In this document: one piece after another, positions 27,315 through 35,877 of the stretch
Position numbering within the stretch: position 1 is the first letter of the stretch
How the letters are laid out: each line of letters begins with the position of its first letter
Source of the DNA: Akkermansia muciniphila
GTDB taxonomy: Bacteria; Verrucomicrobiota; Verrucomicrobiia; Limisphaerales; UBA9464
Direction: 5' to 3'
Length of the DNA stretch: 36,682 nt
Assembly: GCA_945900455.1 (NCBI GenBank)
Contig: CAMDJH010000031.1
Location: 1 to 36,682 of the forward strand
Program-made: the position numbers and the translations under genes
The notes under the pieces: model-generated
What the model was told of the DNA's origin: nothing
Database searches by the model: none
What the model saw: only the letters and a program-made list of their open reading frames with translations

Positions 27315-30300
27315 TCGATCCTGTGTTGACGGTGGCCTTGCGGCCTGTGTTTCGACGCCAGCGGCGGCGCGGCTTGTTGCGACGTCTAGCCACGGTGTGG
27401 ACCCTCGCGGGAATCGTCGGGCTGTTGGGCCTCGGCGTGGGACCGTCACTCGGCGTTCCCGCGTTCTGGGCCCGTGCGGCCGTAGCGATCATTGCGGTGA
27501 TCGGAGTGGGTTGGGCGATCCGGCGATTCCAGCAGGCGCATCCTGATTTTCGAGCGATTGCTGGTGCGGTGGAGGCGGCTCATCCGGATTTGCGCGGACT
27601 CTTGTTGACCGCTGTGCAGCAAGAGATGCCGGTGGGTCGAGATCTCGATTTCCTGCCCCGTCGCGTGGTTGAGTCCGCAATCGATCATGGAATGTCCCGC
27701 GACTGGCGTTCGGGAGTTCCGGTCCGGGACCTGAGGTGGGCGCATGCCGCCCATCTGGGAGGATTGTTTCTGCTGCTCGCGGTCCTGGCGGCACCGTGGG
27801 GGCTGGTCAGCAAGCGGTTTCGATCCAGCCTTCCGAGCTGGGGCCTTTCGGTAACTCCCGGTGACGCCACGGTCGAGAAGGGACAAAATCTGGTCGTGCT
27901 GGCTCGCTTGGGTGGGACCCTGCCGACCCGCGCTGAATTGGTGGTGGAAGCGAATAACGAACCCCCTCGGCGAATTCCCCTCGTGCAGAGTCTGTCCGAT
28001 CCGGTATTTGGCGGATCCGTCAATGATGTCCGCCATAACTTCCGTTACCATGTCGAGTTCGGCTCAAAGCGATCTCCGGTCTATCACGTGACGGTGTTCG
28101 AGTTTCCCCGACTGGAGAGGGCGGACGCGGTGCTCACCTTCCCCTCCTACACGGGCTTGGCGCCCAGGCGGATCGAGGACACCCGCCGATTGAGTGCCGT
28201 GATGGAGTCCCGCCTGGATCTTTCTCTGCAGTTGAACAAACCCGTGACCACCGCCCGCCTCGTGGTCCGCGGAGCCGTCACCAACCGAATCCATCTGACC
28301 GTGGCGACCAACCAGGCGCGCGCATCCTTAAACGATTATCGGTTGCTCACCCATCAGACTCTGGACCTTCAATTGGTGGATTCCGACGGGCGCACGAATT
28401 CAATGCCGGCGTCCTTTGTCATCGAAGTATCGAGCAATCAAACTCCCGAAATCCGGATCACGTCGCCGCGGGGAGACCTGCGGCCCTCCCTGCTCGAGGA
28501 GATTTCCTACGAGGGTCAGGTGTCGGATGATTTTGGACTTATATCCTACGGGATTGCCTTTACCGCCGCCGATCGTGAGACCCAGTTCGTGGAATTGGGC
28601 GGAACTGTTCCCGGCCGCGAGAAGAAGAGTTTTCAACACGTACTCCGCCTTGAAGACCTCAATCTGAAGCCGGATCAGTTGGTGTCCTGGTATGTTTGGG
28701 CGGATGACCTCGGACCCGACGGCGGACGACGGCGGACGACGGGCGATTTGTATTTTGCGGAGATCCGGCCATTCGATGAAATTTTCCGGGAGAGCGCTGG
28801 CATGGAGAGTGGCGGTGGTGGCGATTCGGATTCGGGCGGAGGGCCGGGCACCCGGCTTCTCGAATTGCAGAAGCAGATTCTGAGTGCCACTTGGAAGCTG
28901 CGACGAGGCGACGGACGGGCGGTGGATCCGCAATATCGAACCGACGCGGCGGTGGTCCTCGGGTCACAAGCGCAGGCATTAAACCAGGCGGAGCAGGCGG
29001 CCGAGGACGCCACATCCGCCCGAGCGACCACCTCATGGACGGCCGTGATCGAGGCCATGACGCGGGCGGTGGACCGGTTGACGGCGGCGACCAACGCCCG
29101 TCCACCGCTGGCGCAAGCCCTGACCCATGAGCAGGCGGCCTTGGGAGCATTGCTACAGTTGCAGGCGCGTGAGTTTGAAGTGAGCCGCTCGCGAAATCGC
29201 AGCCGCGGCGGTGGTGGTGGTGGCGAGAGTCAAAACCAACGGCAGATTGACCAGTTGGATCTCACTCAGGCTGAGAATCGGTATGAAACGCAGCGTCAAG
29301 CACGGGCTAATCCGAAGCCTGAGCAGCGTGAACAGTTGCAGGTCCTGAACCGTCTCCAGGAGTTGGCGCGCCGGCAGCAAGACTGGAATGAGCGTGTGAA
29401 GGAATTGCAGTCCGCACTTCAGGAGGCACGCACCGACCCTGAGCGTGAGGAGCTTCGTCGCCGGTTAAAGCGATTGCAGGAGGAGCAACAGGAGCTGCTC
29501 GCAGATACCGATGAATTGCGTCAACGGATGGACCAGCCGGACAACCAGTCTTCCATGCGCGAGGAGAGCCGCCAGTTGGACGAGACACGCGAAGACTTGC
29601 GTCGGGCTGCCGAGTCGGCGGGACAGGGGTCGACCTCCCAAGCGCTCGCGGCCGGCACGCGGGCTCAGCGGAAGTTACAGGACCTGAGAGAGCAGGTCCG
29701 GAAACAAAACGCGGGAGAATTCTCGGAACAGCTCCGTGAGCTTCGCTCGGATTCGCGGGAGTTGGCCCGCGGCCAGGCCGAAATTTCGCAGCAACTCGAG
29801 AATCAGGGGCGCCCGAGCCAGAAATCGCTGTCGGCACCTTCGGGTTCGGAAAAATTACTCGAACGTTTGGGCGCGCAACGCGCCCGAATGACCAACCTGG
29901 TTGAGCGTGCCACCGAACTTTCCCGGCAAACAGAATCCGCCGAACCGCTCGTCTCGCGTCACCTCGAGGAAACGCTGCGCAAGTTCACTCAGGATGATGG
30001 AGCGAGCGCGCAGCGGTTGGAGAAGGATCTTGTCGACCAGGGTTTGCTCACGCGCCAAGTCTACGAACAATTGAAGTCGATCGCTGACACCGATCCGGGG
30101 AAATCCTTGGGAATTGCGACGGAAATGCTCCGACAAGGGTTTACGCCCCAGGCGGCTCGGGCGGAAAAGCAGGCCCTGACGATCGTGGAAAGTTTCAAGG
30201 GAGGAATCGAGAAGGCGACGGAAAGCGTCCTCGGGGATGACACGGAAGCGCTGCGTGTCGCGCAACAGGAGCTCGAAACGCTCGCGGATGAGATTCGACG

Positions 30301-30973
30301 GGAGATGGAACCAACCGGGACCCCTCGATCGGGGCAGGGAACGGATCCGTCGGGGAACCCTCAGAATGCCGGGCCACCGACGCGAACTCCGGGACAAGCG
30401 GGCCGCCCGGGCCCGGCAACAGAGGCTCCCGGAGAGTTACCGGATGGGAAGGGCGCTGCGGAATTGGGGCAGGCACGAGGGGATCTTCCGCCCGGGCAGG
30501 TTGGCGGACGGGGCCGTGGAGCTGGCAATGCCCGGGCGGGAAGCGACCCCGGATCGCTGGCACGCGAGGTGGCCGGTAACGGGGTTGGCGCGGGTGGCGG
30601 ATCCAGAACTCCCGGGGCGGCGGCAACCCGGGGGCCATTGTTGGGGGAGGAATTTGGGCCGTGGGCCGATCGGCTTCGGGATGTTGAGGAAATGTTGGAT
30701 GAGCCGGAGTTGCGGAATGATGTGGCCGTAGCCCGGGAAAGTGCACGGCGACTTCGGCAGGAATCCCGGCGTGAAAAGACCAAACCCGATTGGGCTGTGG
30801 TGCAATTGAAAGTGCTCAAACCGCTGGTGGAAGTTCGCAGCCGAATTGCCGAGGAACTCGCCCGCCGTGGTTCGAGGGAGGCCTTGGTTCCGATTGATCG
30901 GGATCCGGTTCCTGGCCGCTACACAGATCTTGTCCGTCGCTATTACGAGGATCTCGGAAAGGATCGGCGCTAA
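27311..30973 (+). CDS. DUF4175-like giant membrane protein with coiled coil and Gly/Pro-rich region
   Basis: A 1220-residue protein starting at GTG 27311, overlapping the previous stop (GTGA). Three membrane helices lie at about 25-45, 52-73 and 146-168. A beta-rich extracytoplasmic part follows (about 175-500, including VTPGDATVEKGQNLVVLARL and TFPSYTGLAPR). Next are a Gln/Glu/Arg-rich coiled coil of nearly 300 residues (about 637-930), a Gly/Pro/Arg low-complexity segment (about 999-1110), and a conserved-looking C-terminal helix (LRDVEEMLDEPELRNDVAV ... VLKPLVEVRSRIAEELARR). The layout matches DUF4175 proteins of MoxR/DUF58 operons; function is unknown, but a structural or stalk-like role in the envelope is plausible. 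It is followed after four bases by the next gene. Confidence 0.85.
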   Translation: MIDPVLTVALRPVFRRQRRRGLLRRLATVWTLAGIVGLLGLGVGPSLGVPAFWARAAVAIIAVIGVGWAIRRFQQAHPDFRAIAGAVEAAHPDLRGLLLTAVQQEMPVGRDLDFLPRRVVESAIDHGMSRDWRSGVPVRDLRWAHAAHLGGLFLLLAVLAAPWGLVSKRFRSSLPSWGLSVTPGDATVEKGQNLVVLARLGGTLPTRAELVVEANNEPPRRIPLVQSLSDPVFGGSVNDVRHNFRYHVEFGSKRSPVYHVTVFEFPRLERADAVLTFPSYTGLAPRRIEDTRRLSAVMESRLDLSLQLNKPVTTARLVVRGAVTNRIHLTVATNQARASLNDYRLLTHQTLDLQLVDSDGRTNSMPASFVIEVSSNQTPEIRITSPRGDLRPSLLEEISYEGQVSDDFGLISYGIAFTAADRETQFVELGGTVPGREKKSFQHVLRLEDLNLKPDQLVSWYVWADDLGPDGGRRRTTGDLYFAEIRPFDEIFRESAGMESGGGGDSDSGGGPGTRLLELQKQILSATWKLRRGDGRAVDPQYRTDAAVVLGSQAQALNQAEQAAEDATSARATTSWTAVIEAMTRAVDRLTAATNARPPLAQALTHEQAALGALLQLQAREFEVSRSRNRSRGGGGGGESQNQRQIDQLDLTQAENRYETQRQARANPKPEQREQLQVLNRLQELARRQQDWNERVKELQSALQEARTDPEREELRRRLKRLQEEQQELLADTDELRQRMDQPDNQSSMREESRQLDETREDLRRAAESAGQGSTSQALAAGTRAQRKLQDLREQVRKQNAGEFSEQLRELRSDSRELARGQAEISQQLENQGRPSQKSLSAPSGSEKLLERLGAQRARMTNLVERATELSRQTESAEPLVSRHLEETLRKFTQDDGASAQRLEKDLVDQGLLTRQVYEQLKSIADTDPGKSLGIATEMLRQGFTPQAARAEKQALTIVESFKGGIEKATESVLGDDTEALRVAQQELETLADEIRREMEPTGTPRSGQGTDPSGNPQNAGPPTRTPGQAGRPGPATEAPGELPDGKGAAELGQARGDLPPGQVGGRGRGAGNARAGSDPGSLAREVAGNGVGAGGGSRTPGAAATRGPLLGEEFGPWADRLRDVEEMLDEPELRNDVAVARESARRLRQESRREKTKPDWAVVQLKVLKPLVEVRSRIAEELARRGSREALVPIDRDPVPGRYTDLVRRYYEDLGKDRR

Positions 30974-30977
30974 TTCG

Positions 30978-33359
30978 ATGTTGGCCGCGGCCCTCACCTT
31001 TGCGGATGGCAACCGGATACCGCTGGCGATCGGCCTGCTCGGTGTCCTGGCCGGTGTGCTTTGGTGGAGCTATCGACGGACGGATGCCGCCGAGGTGCGC
31101 TGGGGTGGGCGGATTCTGAAATGGCTCGGTTTGACGGCCTTGATTCTTTGCCTCCTGGAGCCGCGTTGGCTCGACCAGCGGGCTCGCCCCGGTGCCAACC
31201 TGTTCGCCGTGGTCGCTGACAACAGCCAGGGCCTTCAAATTCACGACCCGGGTGCGTCGCTCTCCCGCGGTCAATACTTGCGGGAGTTGCTGAATCCCGA
31301 CGTGTCTCCGTGGCTGCCTGAGATCGAAAAACACTTCGAACTGCGTCGCTACTTGTTTGATGTCCGGTTGCAGAATGTCCGGGATTTCGGCCTGCTGAAC
31401 TTCGAGGGGCCTGCCTCGGGGATTTTGGGTGCACTGCGGACGGTGGCTGACCGCCATCAGGGGCGGCCCCTGGCGGGAGTGCTGCTGCTGACCGACGGTA
31501 ATGCCACGGACCTGCCGGAGACGATGCCGGACTTGGCGGGGCTTCCTCCGGTTTACCCGGTGGTGTTGGGCGGGCGCGAAGCCCCCCGTGACCTCTCGCT
31601 CCAATCGGTCACTGTAAACCCAACCTCGTTCGAGGATGCCCCCGTTTCATTGCAAGCCGTCGTGCAGGCAGGCGGATTTCGTGGACGCGACGTCGTCGCG
31701 AATCTTCGGGATCTGGCCGGACAATCACTCGGGCGTCAGGTGCTGCGTGTGCCGGCCGATGAGTCCCCGATCCATTTTCGATTTCAATTTCGTCCGGCAA
31801 AACCGGGACTCTCCTTTTGCGAACTCGAAGTCGCCCTCGCGGCCTCCGGGACGGGTTCGGTTCGCTCCAATGCGGCCCCGGAGGAAGCAACTCTGGCAAA
31901 CAACCGGCGAGTGGCTGTCGTCGACCGCGGGCAGGGTCCATACCGCGTGCTATACGTATCCGGCCGGCCGAATTGGGAGTATAAGTTTCTCAACCGAGCC
32001 GTGCAGGGGGACGATCAGATCCAGATGGTTGGATTGATCCGGGTTGCCAAGCGCGAGCCGAAATTGGAATTCCGCGGTCGTGCAGGCGAGACCAGCAATC
32101 CTCTCTTCCGCGGTTTCGGTGAACAGTCGCGCGAGGAAGTGGAACGTTATGATCAGCCTGTTCTCGTGCGTCTCAATACACGGGATGAGCTGGAGCTCCG
32201 CGCCGGTTTCCCCCGGGTGCCCGAAGATCTCTACGGCTACCACGCCGTGATCGTGGACGATCTCGAAGCCGGGTTTTTTGGGGCCGATCAAGCACTGCTG
32301 CTGCAGCGATTTGTCTCCGAACGCGGTGGCGGATTTCCCATGCTGGGCGGTATGGAATCGATGGCCGCCGGCCAGTACCATCGTACCGCTATCGGTGACC
32401 TCTTGCCGGTCTATCTCGACCGAATCCCGGATCGTCCGCCCCCGGGACCCGTCCGCTGGAATTTATCACGCGAAGGCTGGCTGCAACCCTGGGCGCGATT
32501 GCGCGAGGGCGAAGCGGACGAAAAATCTCGCCTGGAAAACATGCCCCCCTTCGAAGTGTTAAATCCCGTTGGTGGACTGAAACCGGGAGCCAGCGTCGTC
32601 GCCACCGCGATCGACGCCTCCGGTCACGAAGTTCCCGCCCTGGCCATTCAGCGATTTGGTCGGGGTAGGTCCGGTGTGTTGACGATCGGGGATTTCTGGC
32701 GTTGGGGGATGCGGGATCCAGCAGCCCGGGAGGACATGGAGAAAGCTTGGCGACAATTGGTTCGCTGGCTGGTGACAGATGTTCCCCGCCGGGTTGAATT
32801 AGTCGCCAACACGTCCCACGTCGCCAGCGGCGAAGGGGTCACTCTTCAGGTGCGAGTCCGAGATCCTCGCTTTCAACCCCTCGACGACGCCGGGGTGCAG
32901 TTAGTTATTCAGCCCGTCTTTTTCAGTAATGGCCCGCCCAGTTTGATGACCAATGTCGTCCGCCTGGTGGCCGAACCGTCGGCCGCGGAGCCGGGGCTCT
33001 ATGAAGCCGTGTTTGTGCCGCACCTTACGGGCGGATTCCTCGCCACGGCATTGGTCACCAACTCGGTGGGAGCGGAGGTCGGGAGAGCCGAGGCTGGCTG
33101 GAGCAGCGATCTTGCGGCGGAAGAGTTTCGTTCGCTGACTCCGAACCGAAGCTTGCTGGAAAATATTGCCCGTCTCACCGGCGGCGAGGTGTTGGAGCCT
33201 GCCCAACTCGGGAATTTCGCTCGAAAAATTCCCGGCCGGCCTGCTCCGATCATGGAGGCCACAACGTCGCCGGCCTGGCATACGCCGTGGTGGTTTACCT
33301 TCGCCGTGGGTTGTTTTCTATTGGAGTGGGGCCTTCGCCGCTTGCGAGGCCTTCCCTGA
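30978..33359 (+). CDS. Membrane protein with degenerate VWA and glutamine-amidotransferase-like domains
   Basis: A 793-residue protein with two N-terminal membrane helices (about 14-31 and 46-61) and a C-terminal helix (TPWWFTFAVGCFLLEWGL). A VWA-like region starts at about 74, but its MIDAS reads Asp81-Asn-Ser-Gln-Gly85, with the last Ser missing, and continues with GILGALRTVADRH and LLLTDGNATD. The centre (about 320-520) resembles the class I GATase-like fold (RVLYVSGRPNWEYKFLNRA ... RFVSERGGGFPMLGG), without a catalytic Cys at the nucleophile position. The domain set matches the large GATase/VWA partner of DUF4175 proteins. ATG 30978 is four bases past the previous stop, and the stop overlaps the next start (TGATG). 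Confidence 0.86.
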   Translation: MLAAALTFADGNRIPLAIGLLGVLAGVLWWSYRRTDAAEVRWGGRILKWLGLTALILCLLEPRWLDQRARPGANLFAVVADNSQGLQIHDPGASLSRGQYLRELLNPDVSPWLPEIEKHFELRRYLFDVRLQNVRDFGLLNFEGPASGILGALRTVADRHQGRPLAGVLLLTDGNATDLPETMPDLAGLPPVYPVVLGGREAPRDLSLQSVTVNPTSFEDAPVSLQAVVQAGGFRGRDVVANLRDLAGQSLGRQVLRVPADESPIHFRFQFRPAKPGLSFCELEVALAASGTGSVRSNAAPEEATLANNRRVAVVDRGQGPYRVLYVSGRPNWEYKFLNRAVQGDDQIQMVGLIRVAKREPKLEFRGRAGETSNPLFRGFGEQSREEVERYDQPVLVRLNTRDELELRAGFPRVPEDLYGYHAVIVDDLEAGFFGADQALLLQRFVSERGGGFPMLGGMESMAAGQYHRTAIGDLLPVYLDRIPDRPPPGPVRWNLSREGWLQPWARLREGEADEKSRLENMPPFEVLNPVGGLKPGASVVATAIDASGHEVPALAIQRFGRGRSGVLTIGDFWRWGMRDPAAREDMEKAWRQLVRWLVTDVPRRVELVANTSHVASGEGVTLQVRVRDPRFQPLDDAGVQLVIQPVFFSNGPPSLMTNVVRLVAEPSAAEPGLYEAVFVPHLTGGFLATALVTNSVGAEVGRAEAGWSSDLAAEEFRSLTPNRSLLENIARLTGGEVLEPAQLGNFARKIPGRPAPIMEATTSPAWHTPWWFTFAVGCFLLEWGLRRLRGLP

Positions 33360-34357
33360 TGCCTGGCTATCCCTCTCCCCTAATGCACGCGTCAACTCTT
33401 CGCTGCCTCACTCTTTTGATTGCATTCGCCATCGGAATTGCGCGGGGTGCCGACGCGGCCGATGCCGACGGACCGGTGGTCTCACGGTCAGTTTGGCTGG
33501 TGATGGGTGCGTCCGGCGATCCGGATCTTGCCGATAGTTTTCTCCGACAGGTCCACACCTGGCAGGAGACGGCCGCCCGCGCCGGCATTACCGCTCGGCT
33601 GATCGGAGATTCGCCGGAGAACCCGACGAATGACGGGTCTCGCCTCCGGGATGCCCTTGCCGGTGAACCGACGAATGGAAATGAAGAACTCTGGTTGGTT
33701 CTGATCGGCCACGGCACGTTCGACGGACGGGAAGCGAAATTTAACCTGCGCGGACCGGACGTCTCGGCGACGGAACTTGCCAGTTGGTTGAACCCAATCC
33801 ATCGGCCGGTGATCGTCGTCGACACCACCTCGGCGAGCGCTCCATTTTTAAACAAATTGAAGGCGACAAACCGTGTGGTTGTCACGGCAACCCGCAGCGG
33901 GAATGAACAAAACTATTCGCGGTTTGGATCGTTCCTCGCCGAGGCCATCGCCAATCCCGCCGCCGATCTGGACCAGGATGGACAGACGTCCTTGCTCGAA
34001 GCCTTTCTTTCCGCATCCCATCGGAGTGCCGAGTTCTATCAATCTGCCGGACGTCTCGCGACGGAGCATGCCCTCCTTGATGACAATGGCGACGGCCAGG
34101 GCACGCCGGCAGATTGGTTTCGCGGCATTTTGGCGGTCAAGAAGCCGAAGAAGGATGTGCGGGTCGATGGGCTTCGCGCTCATCAGGTGAATCTCGTGCC
34201 CTCGGCGGCGGAGCGGCAATTGACCCCGGAACGTCGTCGGCAGCGGGACGAACTCGAACGGCAGGTCGCTCAACTTCGGGAAGAAAAGACGCACCTGTCC
34301 GAGGTGGAGTACTATCTCCGGCTTGAAAAGTTACTACTCGAACTGGCGCGGATATGA
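33359..34357 (+). CDS. Exported caspase/C13-like protein with apparently lost catalytic cysteine
   Basis: A 332-residue protein, last in the operon. It has a signal peptide (hydrophobic 14-29, cleavage near ARGADA). A caspase-like (clan CD, C13-like) Rossmann core is suggested by VWLVMGASGDP at 45-55, LWLVLIGHGTFDG at 111-123 with His118 at the usual catalytic position, and IVVDTTSASAPFL at 152-164, where clan CD peptidases have Asp-x-Cys. Here Thr/Ser stand in place of Cys. The stretch VVVTATRSGNEQN then follows as in the family. A C-terminal helix (about 290-330, RRRQRDELERQVAQLREEK) may form a coiled coil. An inactive scaffold or pseudo-peptidase is inferred. The start could also be ATG 33383. 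The TGATG overlap upstream ties it to the operon. Confidence 0.75.
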   Translation: MPGYPSPLMHASTLRCLTLLIAFAIGIARGADAADADGPVVSRSVWLVMGASGDPDLADSFLRQVHTWQETAARAGITARLIGDSPENPTNDGSRLRDALAGEPTNGNEELWLVLIGHGTFDGREAKFNLRGPDVSATELASWLNPIHRPVIVVDTTSASAPFLNKLKATNRVVVTATRSGNEQNYSRFGSFLAEAIANPAADLDQDGQTSLLEAFLSASHRSAEFYQSAGRLATEHALLDDNGDGQGTPADWFRGILAVKKPKKDVRVDGLRAHQVNLVPSAAERQLTPERRRQRDELERQVAQLREEKTHLSEVEYYLRLEKLLLELARI

Positions 34358-34441
34358 CGCCTTGTCCCTGTCCGTGGAGAATGACGGGTGGCAGGCCGAT
34401 CCAATCCAGTTTGCTATAGGTTTCCTTCTTCCGCCCTGATT

Positions 34442-34467
34442 GCTGCCCAATTTCGCTGCCCAATTTC
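34442..34467. repeat. Tandem 13-bp direct repeat
   Basis: GCTGCCCAATTTC occurs twice without spacer at 34442-34454 and 34455-34467, in the 236-base spacer between the large operon and the SPFH gene. It may be slippage or a binding site; it lies about 90 bases upstream of the SPFH promoter candidate. Confidence 0.6.
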
Positions 34468-34529
34468 CGACAGCAATTGAACCTGTCACTCTGTGACCCC
34501 CATTTTTCAGCAGGGCCAAAATGTTACTC

Positions 34530-34557
34530 TTGCGTTATCGATTGATTCCATTATGAT
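34530..34557 (+). promoter_or_regulatory. Sigma-70-like promoter of the SPFH-Arc pair
   Basis: TTGCGT (34530-34535) and TATGAT (34552-34557) are separated by 16 bases, close to the bacterial consensus. A start of transcription would fall near 34564, leaving a leader of about 30 bases before ATG 34594. The -10 box overlaps a palindrome, which hints at repression. Confidence 0.6.
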
Positions 34558-34574
34558 ATCATCACGATATTGAT
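34553..34574 (+). promoter_or_regulatory. Probable operator over the -10 box, candidate Arc-type site
   Basis: The perfect 10-base palindrome ATGATATCAT (34553-34562) is followed by CACGATATTGAT. GATAT recurs at 34555 and 34566, exactly 11 bases (about one helical turn) apart, the arrangement ribbon-helix-helix dimers use to bind side by side. The gene pair it controls ends with an Arc-type ribbon-helix-helix protein, so autorepression is inferred. Confidence 0.5.
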
Positions 34575-34593
34575 CGGCAACGAAAGCCACGCC

Positions 34594-35595
34594 ATGAAAA
34601 TCCCGAACTCGAAACCAAATCAGGAACAGGCTGTGCGCCTCCGCAGCGGCTGGGTGCTGCTGCCTCTCAACTTCCTGCTGCTCGTCGGGAGCCCGGCGCT
34701 CTTCATCTACTCCATCGTGGGCGGAATCCAGCACCAGGCCCATCCCTATTGGTTCCTGTTCGTCCCCGCGCTGCTCCTCGCCATCTGGAGCGTTATCATG
34801 GTGTTCGGGTTCTTTGCCCTGCAGCCGAACGAAGCGCGGGTGTTGCTGCTGTTCGGCGAGTATCGAGGGACGGTTCGAGAAAGCGGCTTTTATTGGGGCA
34901 ATCCCTTCTACTCCAATGGTCCCTCCGGTGCGGTTTCCGCGGTCCCCACAGCCGCCGCCAAGGCCAGCGAAAAGGCCGCCGCCCCCGCTCCCAAACGCCA
35001 TGCGCGCAACAAAATCTCCCTGCGAACGCGGAACTTCAACGGCGACCGGCTCAAGGTGAACGACAAGCGCGGCAATCCGGTCGAGATCGCCGCGGTGGTG
35101 GTCTGGCGCGTGCAGGACACCGCGCAGGCGATGTTCGACGTGGACGACTACGAGCACTACGTGCAGGTGCAGAGCGAATCCGCGGTGCGGCATCTGGCCA
35201 GCCAGTACGCCTACGACCACGGCGAGGACAATGAGGTCACCCTGCGCAGCGGCGTGGATGAGGTGTCCCACGCGTTGACGCGGGAATTGCTCGAGCGCCT
35301 CAGCAAGGCGGGGGTGGTGGTCGAGGAGGCCCGGCTGACGCACCTCGCCTACGCGCCGGAGATCGCCCATGCCATGTTGCGGCGCCAGCAGGCCGAGGCC
35401 ATTATCGCGGCCCGCCAGAAGATCGTTCACGGCGCCGTAAGCATGGTCGACATGGCTTTGAAGGAGCTCGCCGAGAAGCAGGTCGTGACGCTGGACGACG
35501 AGCGCAAGGCCGCCATGGTCAGCAATCTGATGGTCGTCCTCTGCAGCGACTCCGAGGTCCATCCGGTGGTGAACGCGGGCACGCTCTACACCTGA
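34594..35595 (+). CDS. SPFH/Band 7 domain membrane protein
   Basis: A 333-residue protein with two N-terminal membrane helices (about 18-45 and 51-75, [20 protein letters not shown] and [20 protein letters not shown]). A Band 7/SPFH domain follows: [54 protein letters not shown] and the helical [20 protein letters not shown] proteins form membrane-associated oligomers that scaffold microdomains or control proteases. An Ala/Pro/Lys-rich insert (about 110-140) interrupts the domain. I start at ATG 34594, eight codons into a longer frame. Its third codon positions look more uniformly G/C than in the operon upstream, so separate acquisition is possible. The Arc-like gene follows after six bases. 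Confidence 0.92.
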   Translation: MKIPNSKPNQEQAVRLRSGWVLLPLNFLLLVGSPALFIYSIVGGIQHQAHPYWFLFVPALLLAIWSVIMVFGFFALQPNEARVLLLFGEYRGTVRESGFYWGNPFYSNGPSGAVSAVPTAAAKASEKAAAPAPKRHARNKISLRTRNFNGDRLKVNDKRGNPVEIAAVVVWRVQDTAQAMFDVDDYEHYVQVQSESAVRHLASQYAYDHGEDNEVTLRSGVDEVSHALTRELLERLSKAGVVVEEARLTHLAYAPEIAHAMLRRQQAEAIIAARQKIVHGAVSMVDMALKELAEKQVVTLDDERKAAMVSNLMVVLCSDSEVHPVVNAGTLYT

Positions 35596-35601
35596 GCTCG
35601 C

Positions 35602-35814
35602 ATGGCTGAGCGGAAGTCATTCCTGTTGCGGATCGATCCCGCGCTTTGGGGAGAATTGGAAGCGTGGGCGCAGGACGAACTTCGGAGCGTGAACGGCCAG
35701 CTCGAATATCTTCTGCGGGAGGCGGTCCTGCATCGCAGGCGCGGCACCGCCGCCGGGCGCGGCGGATCGGCTCCCCAGATTCGACGATCCGAGCGGACGC
35801 CCCCAGTCACCTGA
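35602..35814 (+). CDS. Arc-type ribbon-helix-helix DNA-binding protein
   Basis: A 70-residue protein. Residues 4-45 (KSFLLRIDPALWGELEAWAQ ... SVNGQLEYLLREAV) fit the ribbon-helix-helix fold: a short beta strand for DNA contact and two helices for dimerisation. The tail is Arg/Gly-rich and disordered. Small Arc-like genes of this kind often sit directly behind an SPFH gene and are best read as regulators of the pair. ATG 35602 follows the SPFH stop by six bases. No toxin gene is adjacent, so an antitoxin role is not supported. Confidence 0.88.
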   Translation: MAERKSFLLRIDPALWGELEAWAQDELRSVNGQLEYLLREAVLHRRRGTAAGRGGSAPQIRRSERTPPVT

Positions 35815-35816
35815 CG

Positions 35817-35854
35817 CAAATAAAAACACCCAAACCTCCATGAGGTTTGGGTGT
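35817..35854 (-). terminator. Intrinsic terminator for the leftward gene fragment
   Basis: A perfect 13-base-pair stem, ACACCCAAACCTC (35826-35838) with GAGGTTTGGGTGT (35842-35854) and loop CAT, is followed on the minus strand by TTTTTATTT (from 35817-35825). That is a strong rho-independent terminator for leftward transcription out of the fragment at 35878. On the plus strand no T-run follows, so it is less suited to end the SPFH-Arc transcript. Confidence 0.85.
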
Positions 35855-35877
35855 GTGAAACCAGGCGAATTCGGCAG

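Noticed and set aside
28719..28740. GGCGGACGA tandem repeat inside the DUF4175-like gene
   Set aside because: It keeps the reading frame and simply encodes a Gly-Arg-Arg-type stretch, so it needs no other explanation.
34507..35562. A 351-residue open frame on the minus strand opposite the SPFH gene
   Set aside because: It mirrors the SPFH codons, has repetitive His/Val/Leu-rich text with no family resemblance, and the plus-strand SPFH homology is clear. It is a shadow of GC-rich coding.
35602..35814. Reading the Arc-like gene as an antitoxin of a toxin-antitoxin pair
   Set aside because: No toxin gene is adjacent; the partner six bases upstream is an SPFH membrane protein.
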